Below, piece after piece: positions 39,001-50,359 of a stretch of DNA of 64,000 nucleotides (within the stretch, counting starts at the first letter, position 1; each line of letters begins with the position of its first letter). The translations under genes were made by a program, and so were the position numbers. The DNA comes from Symbiodinium kawagutii (taxonomy: Eukaryota; Sar; Dinophyceae; Suessiales; Symbiodiniaceae), in contig VSDK01026215.1 of NCBI GenBank assembly GCA_009767595.1, forward strand, positions 34,912 through 98,911. The letters are read 5' to 3'. The notes beneath the pieces are model-generated. The model searched no databases and was not told the origin of the DNA. It saw only the letters and a program-made list of their open reading frames with translations.

Positions 39001-42000
39001 ATTCTTCTTGGGTTTTCTGTTCAATTCTCTTTGGATTCTTCTTGGGTTTTCTGTTCAATTCTCTTTGGATTCTACTTCGGTTTTCTGTTTGATTCTCTTT
39101 GGATTCTTCGTGGATCTTCTGTTCAAACCTCTCTGGACTCTTCTCAGGAATCTTATTCAATTCGCTTTGGATTCTTCTTGGGATTTCTGTTGGCTTCTCA
39201 TTGGATTCTTCTTGGGTTTGCTATTCAATTCTGTTTGGGTTCTTGTTTGGTTTCTGTTCAATTCTCTTTGATTCTTCTTGGGATTTCTGTTCAATTCTCT
39301 TTGGGTTCTTTTTTGGGCTTTCTGTTCAATTCTCTTTGGATTATTCTTGGGTTTTCTGCTCAATTCTCTTTGGATTCTTCTTGGGTTTTCTGCTCAATTC
39401 TCTTTGGATTCTTCTTGGGTTTTCTGTTCAATTCTCTTCCGATTCTTCTTGGGTTTTCTTTCCAATTCTCTTTGGGTTCTTCTTCAGATTTCTGGTCAAT
39501 TCTCTCTGGATTCTTCTTGGGCTTTCTGTTCAATTCCCTGTGGGTTCTTCTTGGATTTTCTCTTCAATTCTCTTTAGATTCTTTTCTGGTTTTCTGTTCA
39601 ATTCTCCCTGGATTCTTCTTGGGTGTTCTGTTCAAATCTCTTTGGATTTTTCTTGGGCTCTCTGTTCAATTTCTTTGGGTTCTTCTTGGGTTTTCTGTTC
39701 AATTCTCTTTGGATTCTTCTTGGGTCTTCTGTTCAATTCTCTTTGGATTCTTCTTGGGTTTTCTGTTCATTTCTCTTTGGGTTCTTCTTGGGCTTTCTTC
39801 TCAATTCTCTGTTGGTTCTTCTTGGGTTGACTTTTCAATTCTCGTGGGATTTTTCTTGAGTTTGGATTTTTCATGAGTTTTCCGTTCAATTTTCTGTGGG
39901 TTTTCTTGGGTTTTCTGTTGGCTTCTCTTTTGATTCTTCGTGGGTTTTCTGTTCAAGTCTCTTTGGATTCTTTTTTGGGTTTTCTGCTCAATTTTCTCTT
40001 TGGATACTTTTTGGGTTCTCTGTTCAAGTCTCTTCGGATTCTCTTTGAGTTTTCTGTTCAATTCTCTCTAGATTCTTCGTGGGTTTTCTGTTCAATTCTC
40101 TTCGGATTCTTCGTGGGTTTTCTGTTCAATTCTCTTCGGATTCTTCGTGGGTTTTCTGTTCGATTCTCTGTGGGTTCTTCTTGGGTTTCCTGGGTCTTCT
40201 GTCCAATTTTTCTTGCGTTCCTCTTGTTTTTTCTGTTCAAGTCTCCCTGGGTTCTTCTTGGTTGATTGGTTCAAGCTCTCTGGGTTCTTCTGGGTTTTCT
40301 GTTCAATTCTCTTTGGGTTCTGCTTGGGTTTTCTGTTCAATTCTCTTTGGATTATTCTGGGGTTTTCTGCTCAATTCTCTTTAGGTTCTTCCTGGGTTTT
40401 CTGTTCAATTCTCTCTTGAGATTGCTCAGGTTTTCAGTTCAATTTTCTTTGGATTCTTCTTGGGTTTTCTGCTCAATTTTCTCTTTGGATACTTTTTGGG
40501 TTCTCTGTTCAAGTCTCTTTGGATTCTTCTTGGGTTCTCTGCTCCATTCTGTGTGGATTCTTGTTGGGCTTTCTGTTCAAGTCTCTTTGGATTCTTCTTT
40601 GGTCTTCTGTTCAATTCTCTCTGGATTCTTCGTGGGTTTTCTGTTCAATTCTCTTCGGATTCTTCGTGGGTTTTCTGTTCAATTCTCTTCGGATTCTTCG
40701 TGGGTTTTCTGTTCGGTTCTCTTTGGGTTTTTCTTGGGTTTTCTGTCCAATTCCCTTTGGGTGCTTCCTGGGTTTTCTGTTCAATTCTCTTTGGGTTCTG
40801 CTTGGGTTTTCTGTTCAATTCTCTTTGGATTCTTCTGGGGTTTTCTGCTCAATTCTCGTTGGGTTCTTCCTGGGTTTTCTGTTCAATTCTCTCTTGAGAT
40901 TGCTCAGGTTTTCTGTTCAATTTTCTTTGGATTCTTCTTGGGTACCTGCTCAATTTTCTCTTTGGATACTTTTTGGGTTCTCTGTTCAAGTCTCTTTGGA
41001 TTCTTCTTGGGTTTTCTGTTCAATTCTCTTTGGATTCTTCTTGGGTTTTGTCTTCAATTCTCTTCGGGTTGTTCTTGGGTTTTCTGTTCAATTCTCTTTG
41101 GATTCTTCTTGGGTTTTCTGATCAAGTCTCTTCCGATTCTTCTTGGGTTTTCTGTTCATTTCTCTTTGGGTTCTTCTTGGGCTTTCTTCTCAATTCTCTG
41201 TTGGTTCTTCTTGGGTTGACTTTTCAATTCTCGTGGGATTTTTCTTGAGTTTGGATTTTTCATGAGTTTTCCGTTCAATTTTCTGTGGGTTTTCTTGGGT
41301 TTTCTGTTGGCTTCTCTTCCGATTGCTCTTGGGTTTTCTGCTCTCTTTGGATTCTTCTTGGGTTTCTGTTCAAGTCTCTATGGGTTCTTCTTGGGTTTTC
41401 TCTTCAATTTTCTTTTGATTCTTGTTGGGTCTTCTGCTCAATTCTCTTTGGGTTCTTCTTGGGTTTTCTGTTCGATTCTCTTGGGATTCTTCACGGGTCT
41501 TCTGTTCAATTCTCTTTGGGTTCTTCTTGGGTTTTCTGTTCAATTCTCTCTGGATTCTTCTTGGCTTTTCTGTTCAATTCTCTTTGGATTCTTCTTTGGT
41601 GTTCTGCTCAAGTCTCTTTGGATTCTTTTTTGGTTCTCTGTTCAAGTCTCTTTGGGTTTTTCTTGGGTTTTCTATTCAATTCATTTTGGGTTCTTGGGAT
41701 TTCTGCTCAATTTTCGCTTTGGATTCTTCTTAGGAATTTTGTTCAATTCTCTTTGTGTTCTTCTTCAGTTTTCTGCTGATTTCTCTTTGTGTTCTTCTTC
41801 GGCTTTCGGTTCAATTCTTTTTGGATTCTTCTATGGCTTTTCTGCTCAATTCTCTTTGGATTCTTTTTTGGGCTTTCTGTTCAATTCTCTATTGATTCTT
41901 CTCGGGCTTTCAGTTAAGCTCTCGTAGGATTATGCTTCGGTTTTCTGCTCAATTCTCTCCGGATTGTTCTTGGGATTTCTGTCCAACTCTCTTTGGATTC

Positions 42001-44140
42001 TTGTTGGGTTTTCTGTTCAATTCTCTGTGGATCCTTCTTGATTTTTCTGTTCAATTTTCCTTGGATTCCTCTTGGGGTTTCTGTTCAATTCTCTTTGGAT
42101 TCCTCTTGGGTTTTCTGTTCAATTCTCTTTGGATTCCTCTTGGGTTTTCTGTTCAAGTCTCTTTGGATTCTTCTTTGGTGTTCTGTTCAATTCTCTTTGG
42201 ATTCTGGTTTGGTTTCCTGTTAGATTCTCTTCGGATTCCTCTTCGGTTTGCTGTTCAATTCTCTTTGGATTCTTCTTGGGTTTTCTTTTGATTCTCTTTG
42301 GATTCTTCTTGGATCTTCTATTCAAATCTTTGTGGATTCTTTTTGTGTTTTCTGATCAATTTTTTTTGGATTCTTCTTGGGTTTTCTGTTCAATTCTCTC
42401 TGGATTCTTCTTGGGCTTCCTGTTCAATTTTCCTTGGGGTTCTTCTTGGGTCTTCTGTTCAATTCTCTTCGGATTCTTCGTGGGTTTTCTGTTCCGTTTT
42501 TTTTTGGGTTTTTCTTGGGTTTTCTGTTCAATTCTCTTTGGGTTCTTCTTGGGTTTGCTGTTCAATTCTCTTCGGCTTCTCTTGGGTTGTCTGTTCAATT
42601 CTCCTTGCATTCTTCTTGGGGTGTCCGTTCAATTCTCTTTGGATTCTTCTTGGGTGTTCTGTTCAATTCTCTCTGGATTCTTCTGGGCCTTTTTGTTCAA
42701 TTCTCTGTGGATTCCTCTTGGGTTTTCTGTTCTGGTTTTTCTTGGATTCTCTGTTCAATTCTCTTTGGATTCTTCTTGGGTTTTCTGTTCAATTCTCTTC
42801 CGATTGCTCTTGGGTATTCTGTTCCATTCTATTTTGATACTTCTTGGGTTTTCTGTTCAACTCTCTTTGGGTTCGTCCTGGGTGTTCTGTTCAATTCTCT
42901 CTGGATTCTTCGTGGGTTTCCTGTTCAATTCTCTTTGGGTTCTTCTTGGGTTTTCTGTTCAATTCTCTTTGGGCTCTTCTTGGGTTTTCTGTCCAATTCT
43001 CTTTCGGATCCTTCTTGGGTTTTCTGTTCAATTCTCTCTGGATTCTTCTTGGGCTTTCTGTTCAATTCTCTTTGGATTCTTCTTGGGTTTTCTGTTTAAG
43101 TGTCTTTTGATTCTTCTTGGGTTTTCTGCTCAATCCTCTTTGGGTTCTTCTTGGGTTTTCTGTTGGATTCTCACTGGATTCTTTTTGCGTTTTCTGTTCA
43201 ATTGTCTTTTGATTCTTGTTGGGTTTTCTGTCCAATTCTCTTTGGATTCTTCTTGGGTGTTCTGTTCAATTCTCTTTGGATTCTTCTTGTGTTTTCTGTT
43301 TAATTCTCTTTGGATTCTTCTTGGGTTTTCAGTTCAATTCTCTTTGGATTCTTCTTGGGTTTTCCGCTTTTGATTCTCTCTCGGTTCTTCTTGGGTTTTC
43401 TGTTCAATTCTCTTTAGATTCTTCTTTGGTTTTCTGCTCAATTCTCTTTGGATTCTTCTTGGGTTTTCTGTTAAATTCTCCTGGGATACTTCTTGGGTTC
43501 TCTGTTCAATTATCTTTGGGTTCTTCTTGGGTTTTCTGTTGGATTCTCATTGAATTCTTTTTGAGTTTTCTGTTCAATTGTCTTTTGATTCTTGTCGGGT
43601 TTTCTGTTCATTTCTTTTTGGATTCTTCTTGGGTGTTCTGTTCAATTCTCTTTGGATTCTTCTTGGGTTTTCTGTTCAATTCTCTTTGGGTTCTTCTTGG
43701 GTTTTCTTTTCAATTTTCTTTGTATTCTTTTTGGGGTGTCCGTTCAACTATCTTTTGATTCTTCTTGGGTGTTTGGTTTAATTCTTTTTGGATTCTTCTT
43801 TGGCGTTCTGTTTAATTTTCCTTGGATTCTTCTTGGGTTCTCTTTTCATTTCTCTTTTGTTTTTCTTGAGTTTTCTGTTCAATTCTCTTTGGATTCTTCT
43901 ATTTTTTTCTTTTGATTCTCTTTGGATTTTTCTTGTTTTTTCTGTTCGATTCTCTTTGGGTTCTTCTTGGGTTTTCTGTTCAAGTCTCTGTGGATTCTTC
44001 TTGGGTGTTCTGTTCAATTCTCTCTGGATTCTTCTTGGGTTTTCTGTTCAATTCTCTTTGGATTTTTCTTGGGTTTCCTGTTCAATTCTCTCTGGATTCT
44101 TCTGGGGTTTTTGTGTTCGATTCTCTTTGAGTTCGGTTTG
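36060..44140 (+). repeat. 8-kb minisatellite array, 34-bp unit
   Basis: Consensus unit begins 'ttctgttcaattctctttgg' and ends 'attcttcttgggtt', 34 bp (for example starts at 36151 and 36185), with roughly 240 diverged copies. The unit has no stop codon on the plus strand. As 34 is one more than a multiple of three, reading passes through all three phases and gives a 34-residue hydrophobic period ('SLDSSWVFCSILFGFFLGF'). Long frames, the longest about 430 codons, arise in every plus frame and several minus frames. I regard them as repeat by-products. Confidence 0.95.
37020..41300 (+). repeat. Higher-order duplications inside the 34-bp array
   Basis: A block with variants such as 'tttttcttgagtttggattt' and 'gggtttcctgggtcttctgt' occurs near 37005-37500 and again near 39855-40400. 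The offset is about 2,849 bp at its start and 2,883 bp further on, a difference of exactly one 34-bp unit. A third partial copy begins near 41235. Confidence 0.8.
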
Positions 44141-44378
44141 TACTCCTCCTTCAGACTCTTTTTTTTCAACTTTGCGTTCTGGTTGAGTTTGCTTTCAGGT
44201 ATGCTTCAATTTCATTTCCATTGTTTCCGAAGTTCTCTTTGGACACATTTTTCATTCTTTGACTTTGAAAGTATTCTTTGTTTCTTTTCGAATTTCGTGC
44301 AATTAGTTGCTCTTGGAGATTTCGTGGCAGCTTAGATTCTTGCAAATCTCCCTGGTTTTTTGTGACTCTAATTACTGG

Positions 44379-44562
44379 GTCACCGTGCCGCCAAAAAGGC
44401 ATGCTCCGGAGGGGGATCACCGTGCCGCCAAAAAGGCATGCGCCGGAGGGGGGTCACCGTGCCGCCAACAAGGCATGCGCCGGAGGGGGGTCACCGTGCC
44501 GCCAACAAGGCATGCGCCGGAGGGGGGTCACCGTGCCGCCAAAGAGGCATGTGCCGGAGGGT
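44379..44562 (+). repeat. 37-bp tandem repeat, 5 copies
   Basis: 'caccgtgccgccaa' starts at 44381, 44418, 44455, 44492 and 44529, each 37 bp apart, with 'aggcatgcgccggagg' in every unit. Differences between copies are few, so expansion was recent or homogenised. Confidence 0.95.
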
Positions 44563-44569
44563 TCTCATT

Positions 44570-44995
44570 CCGACTCGGTTGATGTATGTCGGGCTTCATG
44601 AATGATTCATTATCCGCAAATGACATCAACATTTAAATAAAAACATGAAACCAACTTTACATGACCAGCTCACAGTGATCTGATTGGACATACCACCGGT
44701 TGGTGAATGGTTCCTAGTAGTTCAGCGGTGAAACAGCTGTGCTGTGATCCCATAAGTTGACCCGTTGCTATTGGGAATGTTGAAAAGTGGAACCATTCAC
44801 CTCTGATATCCAAATCATTCAGAGGTACCATATCGCTGTATCTTCATATCAAGCAGGCTATTTGCATGTGTGTGTGTGTGTCACTGTGATTTTGTTTAGA
44901 TGCTGGTTATTCTATAAAAACACCACAAATATCCAACGAGTGTTGTAGGGTTTTACCCCTAGTATCAACAATGGCTGTCAGCCCAATGGTTACCT
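44570..44995. other. No gene recognised
   Basis: Host sequence with a short (GT)n run near 44868-44881. Confidence 0.4.
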
Positions 44996-45239
44996 CCCCA
45001 TGATGTCATGGGGCAAATGCCTGCATCAAGCCCTTGGCAAAAACGAATCCAGCAGGCAAACAAAGCTGAAAAGGCCAACAAATATGCAGGCAAAGTACAA
45101 AGCGGATACGCGTTTGAAGAAGCAAAGGAAGCATGAGAGACAAATGCTGACAGTGCGCAACTTCTACGCTGACTACATATATGTATCTGAATCTCATGCT
45201 CGATTTCACCCCCCGCACAGCAGGCCGTCCTCCTTGCCA

Positions 45240-45380
45240 CCCATAGCGCCACGGTAGATGAGAGCGCAGGCAGTCATAAAAAACATGCAGAAGATTGCGC
45301 AGGCAATGCCAAGCATCGTAGCTGCGCATGTGGCAGTTGCGAAAGCATACATGGTTTCATCCTCGGCCGCAGCGGCTCAC
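45240..45380 (-). CDS. Candidate exon with one transmembrane helix
   Basis: The minus strand reads 'AAAEDETMYAFATATCAATM' then 'LGIACAIFCMFFMTACALIY' and 'RGAMGGKEDGLLCGG', a single hydrophobic helix followed by a positive-then-charged loop. Upstream, the same frame (45631-45380) is open and includes 'PEPMDFWNLWSASNGG' but ends in TGA at 45377-45379, which may be intronic. No family recognised. Confidence 0.3.
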
Positions 45381-45699
45381 AGGGCTATTGAAGCATTTCC
45401 AGCGGACTCAGCTCCTAGCTTGATGGGTTTGCCGTGCCAGACTGGACGAACTCCAAGACCCAACACCATCAGGCATCCACCATTACTCGCTGACCATAGA
45501 TTCCAAAAATCCATCGGTTCCGGTGAATCAGTTCGCACAGTGATTGATTGCTTCACGGCTAGTTGTTGATGTTGCTGTTTCATATGCTGAACAATCAACG
45601 ATGTTGTTTGAATCAGCAGTGTCCTGACCACCAGGCTGGTTTGGAAATGATTTCAATGGCCGACAAGTCCTTCAACCGTTGTGGCCTCCAAATTATCGA

Positions 45700-47900
45700 G
45701 AAAGGAACCTCCAAAGGCCAAGGCAAAGGTCGAGGAGTCGATGGTTATGATGGTCGACAACAATGTTTGATGACAATGGTTCATAATGATAAGCTATGGT
45801 CATGATATCTGCATCTGAAAAGTGCAATGGTATCCTTGACATGTTTTCTCTGGCAAGTTTCGACGGTGTGGAGGTGCAACGTGGAGGTGGTCACAATCAA
45901 CACGAGGCCGAAAGAGACGATGCAATCAACGGCGTTCATCAAGGGCACCTATCCAGAATAGCAATCGCTGAGTTGGTCAATGGCTACTCCTTGAAATTGG
46001 TTTCCATAGCCATCATCAGCCAGGGCAGGGCCAGGGGCAATACTTTTTTTGATCAAAAAGTTCAGGGAAATAAGGCAGATATCTGCTGCCCTTGAAATGC
46101 CATTGCTTTAGAAAACACCTTGGACCTCCTGGTTTTTGGTGCTAAAAAAGCGAGCTCGACAGCCCGTGTCATGTAGCAGCTCAACTCTTTCTCCAGGTCA
46201 TGGGCCCATCGAAGGCCATTGCGCTACGTAGATGGATCCACAACAACCGGAGAATGCAACCGCGCGCGAGCACATACAATGACATACAGTTGCTTGAAAG
46301 TGAGACTTACACTTTGAATGGAGGACATTGGTCAATGAAGACTGATGACCAATGGCGATTCAGCAATTGATATCTAGGTCATAGCAGTTGATGATATCAA
46401 TGAGTATATCAATTGGTCAACAACTGATATCTTCTGCAATTGATATCTAGGTCATACCCTTAACATCAGCCAGTCGTTGACCTTGGAAGGGTGCAGCTGT
46501 GCTGGATGCGCCTTCCAAGGCCAGGCCAACATCTGCACCACCTGCCGCGCAGGAAGCCGATGTGACAACGGTGTCGTGGCTGATGAAATGATGGTGAATT
46601 GATGGTGAAATGATGATGAAATGATGGTGAATTGATGGTGAATTGATGGTGAATTGATGGCCACTTGATGATTGGTTGACGCTTAAATGATGGTTTGTTC
46701 ATGTTTGCCTGATCATGCGCCGCTAATGGAGCGCTAGTCATGGCAAAGTGATGGTTAGTTCATGGCTACTTGATTCTGCGTGGATGACTGATTTGGTTCA
46801 CTACGTGGATGACTCATTGACGGTTCGCTCGTGCCTAAATGACGGTTGGCTCATTGCCAACTGGTGATTGGCGGATGGCAAATTGACAGTGAGTGCTTTG
46901 CCAATTCACAGTCAGTTCATGTCACATTGCATGATTGATTCTCAGTTCACGGCTAATTGATAAGTAGCTGATGAAAAAATCCTTGTCAGCTAATGGCAAA
47001 CTCCTGGTTAGGTCCTGGCGAAGTCATGGTCATGCTCAGCTTATGGTTCGTGAACATATCCAACTGACGATTGGTTCTTGACAAATTCATGGTTGGGTCA
47101 TGTCGAAAAGGGCTGGTTACTTGAAGAGAATGTGACAGCCAGATCATCCATTCATGAAGATAAATCATCATGGTTTGAGCCGTTCTGAAGCGTTCTGAAG
47201 CATTCTCAACAGTCATTCTTAAGCCTTGTAAACAGTTCTCAATCACTCTTTGTCCTGACCACTGTCAAGCACGATTCCCCACGATTAAACCCATGAGTGC
47301 CACCACAGCCATCACAGGTCCCAGCAGCCATCATCGTCGTCAAGATCATGGCAATGGCGACCACCTGAGCTGCTTCGCACTGCTACATGGCTTCAGGTTC
47401 GGTCGCTGAAAACCACTGTTTTTGCCATGACCACCATGGTAAAAAACACCAGTCTCGAGTCTCAACATTTGATGATGATTGCCACTGATTGCTGTCAACA
47501 CTTTCTTCGCCACTATTGATCACTACTGACACTTGTGAATCAACATTTGATGCTTGCCCTTACGAGCGCTTTGATTTATCAGTATCTATTGCCCGTTGAT
47601 CATCGTTGATCAGCACGTTCACCAGCTCAACAGCTGGCACCTCGCCTGGATGGGCACCATATCCGTGGCCAGGACCACCGGCAAGTTGATCAAAGGACCA
47701 CGAATCAGCAGGGGAACTCCGAACCACCATCGGTCCAATCTAAAACGAAAGACCAGGAAGCGCACGGCTGCCACATGATCGAACTTCCCTTTCGCACTCC
47801 ACATAGGGACCTACCATGATTCGCGAACTTCTTCAGACATGAATGATGGACGGATCTTCTACTTCTTGAAATCTCAGGCTATCTGATTCAGGAAAACTTA
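45700..47900. other. Host sequence rich in 'tgatggtgaattgatgg' words
   Basis: No convincing gene. At 46580-46660 the words 'gatggtgaattgatggtgaa' form a short array; similar degenerate words continue to about 47110. Confidence 0.4.
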
Positions 47901-47931
47901 CTTGCTTCCTTCCTTACTTTTCCTTACTTCC

Positions 47932-48333
47932 TTACTTCCTTTCAAAAGTCCGATTTACTTCGGGTCTGACCCCAGTCACTCTCAGCACCGAGTTCGTGGG
48001 CGCCTTCCAAGCTGCATAGCCACAGAAGGTCACAAAGCCAAAGACAAAAACGAGCAAAATCACAGCAATGACCAGCATGGTGCTGTGTTCATCAGAACCA
48101 CAAATCACACCGGAGTATTTGACAATGCTTTTCAGACCATTCGGATGTTGGTAGCACATCATTGGTGCCAAAGATGTGGCACTCATCGTGCTGAAACCCA
48201 GCTGAAGGAATGCTCCGATGGTACTGCAGGTCTTAGGTCCTTCCCAATGGTACTCAGCGGGTAGGAAGCGCGACAAAGCATAGACTAGCACCAGCCAGGC
48301 CATACCCAGAGGAAACATTAAGGCGCTCAGCAA
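47932..48333 (-). CDS. Receptor-like gene, C-terminal membrane exon
   Basis: Open for 133 codons: 'MLSALMFPLGMAWLVLVYAL', 'MMCYQHPNGLKSIVKYSGVI', 'MLVIAVILLVFVFGFVTFCG'. Two transmembrane helices flank a 'C-x-x-x-P-N-G' loop that recurs in this protein type. Confidence 0.6.
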   Translation of the reverse strand: MLSALMFPLGMAWLVLVYALSRFLPAEYHWEGPKTCSTIGAFLQLGFSTMSATSLAPMMCYQHPNGLKSIVKYSGVICGSDEHSTMLVIAVILLVFVFGFVTFCGYAAWKAPTNSVLRVTGVRPEVNRTFERK

Positions 48334-48599
48334 GTAGCGAACCGTCTCTGATTGGCCTCGCTAACCCCAACACCAGCTGATGATCCTTTTCCCAAACCAA
48401 ATCTGCTTGTCCTCTTGATGGTACTTGTCCTTCCTTCCTGCCTTCCTTCCTCCCTTTCTTCCATCCTTCATTTCTTTTTCTCCTTGTTGATCATGTTCAA
48501 TTTCAAGACGTGGAAAAAAAAACTAGTATGTGTTTTCCAGATGCCCAGTTGTTTTTTCTTCCTGAGTCTTTCCAGTCTCATCACTGCCTAGCCAGAAAC

Positions 48600-48825
48600 T
48601 AGACACAAAAAATTATCCAAAATCTCCAAGCAGCCTGCGACGCAGGAGAAACCATAGCTATCAATGTCCAGCAGGAGAAATTGGCAAATGCTGAAGATTC
48701 CCTGGAGATTCACAGGCCATTCGACCGTCATCAAGCCAACTAGACCCAAGTTCTGCATTGACATCACCAACATTCCCAAGGAAGCGGTGGTCATAAAGAT
48801 CACGCTGGCTTTCGCAGTCACCTGG
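48600..48825 (-). CDS. Receptor-like gene, membrane exon
   Basis: Minus frame gives 'ASVIFMTTASLGMLVMSMQN', 'LGLVGLMTVEWPVNLQGIFS' and 'ICQFLLLDIDSYGFSCVAG', several hydrophobic segments with the 'mTVeWP.nLq...f...D..s.gfsCv' pattern I associate with the C-terminal half of these proteins. Confidence 0.6.
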
Positions 48826-48919
48826 CAACCGAGGTCTGGCTATCACTGGCAACAAACCATGGCCAGTGACCACGGTTTTTCCAAGGATAGAGTTGGAAAT
48901 CAATTAGTTTAATTAATCA

Positions 48920-49130
48920 TTTTTGAGAATAACAAGCATCAAACAACCATCCTTCAAAAGGTTCGGTATGAGTCTTGGCTGTAGGCGGCACCAAGAATTT
49001 CTCACGATCGCTTTGAAATGCCGAGTCTGTTTGACGTTGCCAAGCCTTGGAGGTAGCGAGGTAGTACGCCAGGATCAGGACAGCGAAGATAATGATGACT
49101 GCTAAGACCTCAGCAGTCGTTCGCGATGAT
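48920..49130 (-). CDS. Candidate membrane-helix exon
   Basis: Minus frame gives 'AEVLAVIIIFAVLILAYYLA', a clear transmembrane helix, followed by a polar segment 'SDREKFLVPPTAKTHTEPFE' and 'GWLFDACYSQK'. It lies in order with the other membrane exons; it may belong to the same gene. Confidence 0.4.
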
Positions 49131-49379
49131 GTCTTCTGACTCCGGCACAACTACTTCTACGCATGCGCAAGAAAATGTGAGGAACGTGTTTGTGTTCGTG
49201 TATGAAAAAAAAAAAAATATATATATATATATATATGTATATAGATGTATGTATTTCTAAATATAGTTATGTACATAAGCAAAAAATTGCCCTCCCCAAG
49301 TGACGCGTGACTTCCTCTTTTTTTAGCTCGTGTTGAGCGGGGGAGATTGCCTGCTCATTTCGCGCCCCCTCAATCTGAG

Positions 49380-49400
49380 GGTCTTGGACTGATGGCGCTG

Positions 49401-49434
<34 letters not shown>

Positions 49435-49440
49435 GCTTAT
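49380..49440 (+). repeat. (GA)n microsatellite
   Basis: Pure GA run at about 49402-49428, followed by a T-run. A (TA)n run lies at 49216-49236. Confidence 0.95.
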
Positions 49441-49443
49441 ACA

Positions 49444-49464
49444 CGGGGCCCAGGGTTCTCCGAT
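49444..49464 (+). repeat. Left arm of a 21-bp inverted repeat
   Basis: 'cggggcccagggttctccga' plus one base matches the reverse complement at about 50309-50330, on the other side of the scaffold gap. Confidence 0.8.
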
Positions 49465-49924
49465 ATGGCAGCAACTGATGCATGATGATTTCTGCAAAAT
49501 GACTTTTTTGCTGAGGCGAAACGCGAATTTTTCATGAGATTTGTTGTTGCAGAAAATAGCCCGGCGCGCCGCATGAATTTTGATTTCATCCGGCGCAACT
49601 GCATCAACATACAGTCTAAGTCTCAAATGCTCCGAGTGCAAATCTGCGTTTCGTGTGGGTTTTGAGCATGTTTTTCACGGGTGCATGTCATGTCGTAAGA
49701 AAAACCAGCATAATTCATTGAGAATTCTCAGTCAAAATCAACGTGGGCTATAATATCATGGTATCCGCAGCATTTCGTAGCGTGCGTCAAAATGCAAAGA
49801 GGTGTCAGTCAGCCTTTTTTGTCGTTTCTAACATTGCCACAAAGCTGGTTCAAAAACTTGGGACGGAGGACGAAAACTTTTCATGGACAACTCTCTGAAT
49901 TTTTCAGAGCAGTCAACACTGCTT

Positions 49925-50080
49925 GCAATCCGGGTAGCATCAACGTGACATCAACCTCAACGTAGCATCAACGTAACATCAACCTCAACGTAGCATCAAG
50001 TAACATCAACCTCAACGTAGATCTGCAGCGAATGTTAACATGCCCCACCCCACCCCACCCCACCCCACCCAGACCCGACG
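49925..50080 (+). repeat. 'aacgtagcatcaacgtaaca' repeat then (CACCC)n
   Basis: Units of about 33 bp ('atcaacctcaacgtagcatc') repeat at 49940-50020, followed by CCCCA repeats at 50042-50072. They run into the scaffold gap, which probably reflects a repeat-collapse breakpoint. Confidence 0.85.
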
Positions 50081-50088
50081 AGCACACC

Positions 50089-50288
50089 NNNNNNNNNNNN
50101 NNNNNNNNNNNNNNNNNNNNNNNNNNNNNNNNNNNNNNNNNNNNNNNNNNNNNNNNNNNNNNNNNNNNNNNNNNNNNNNNNNNNNNNNNNNNNNNNNNNN
50201 NNNNNNNNNNNNNNNNNNNNNNNNNNNNNNNNNNNNNNNNNNNNNNNNNNNNNNNNNNNNNNNNNNNNNNNNNNNNNNNNNNNNNNNN
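50089..50288. other. Scaffold gap, 200 N
   Basis: Exactly 200 N. The real distance is unknown, since this is a round placeholder length. Confidence 0.99.
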
Positions 50289-50308
50289 CCCACCCGACCT
50301 GTTAACCT

Positions 50309-50330
50309 CATCGGAGAACCCTGGGCCCCG
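50309..50330 (-). repeat. Right arm of a 21-bp inverted repeat
   Basis: 'tcggagaaccctgggccccg', partner of 49444-49464, followed by a (TA)n run. Confidence 0.8.
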
Positions 50331-50359
50331 AGGGTATATATATATATATATATGACAAA

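Noticed and set aside
36110-43373. Long hydrophobic open frames (up to about 430 codons) as membrane proteins
   Set aside because: They exist in all three plus frames because the 34-bp repeat unit has no stop. No start context or domain supports any of them.
44278-44601. Coding frames across the 37-bp repeat
   Set aside because: Two frames translate the repeat equally well ('PPKRHAPEGG'-type period). No independent support.
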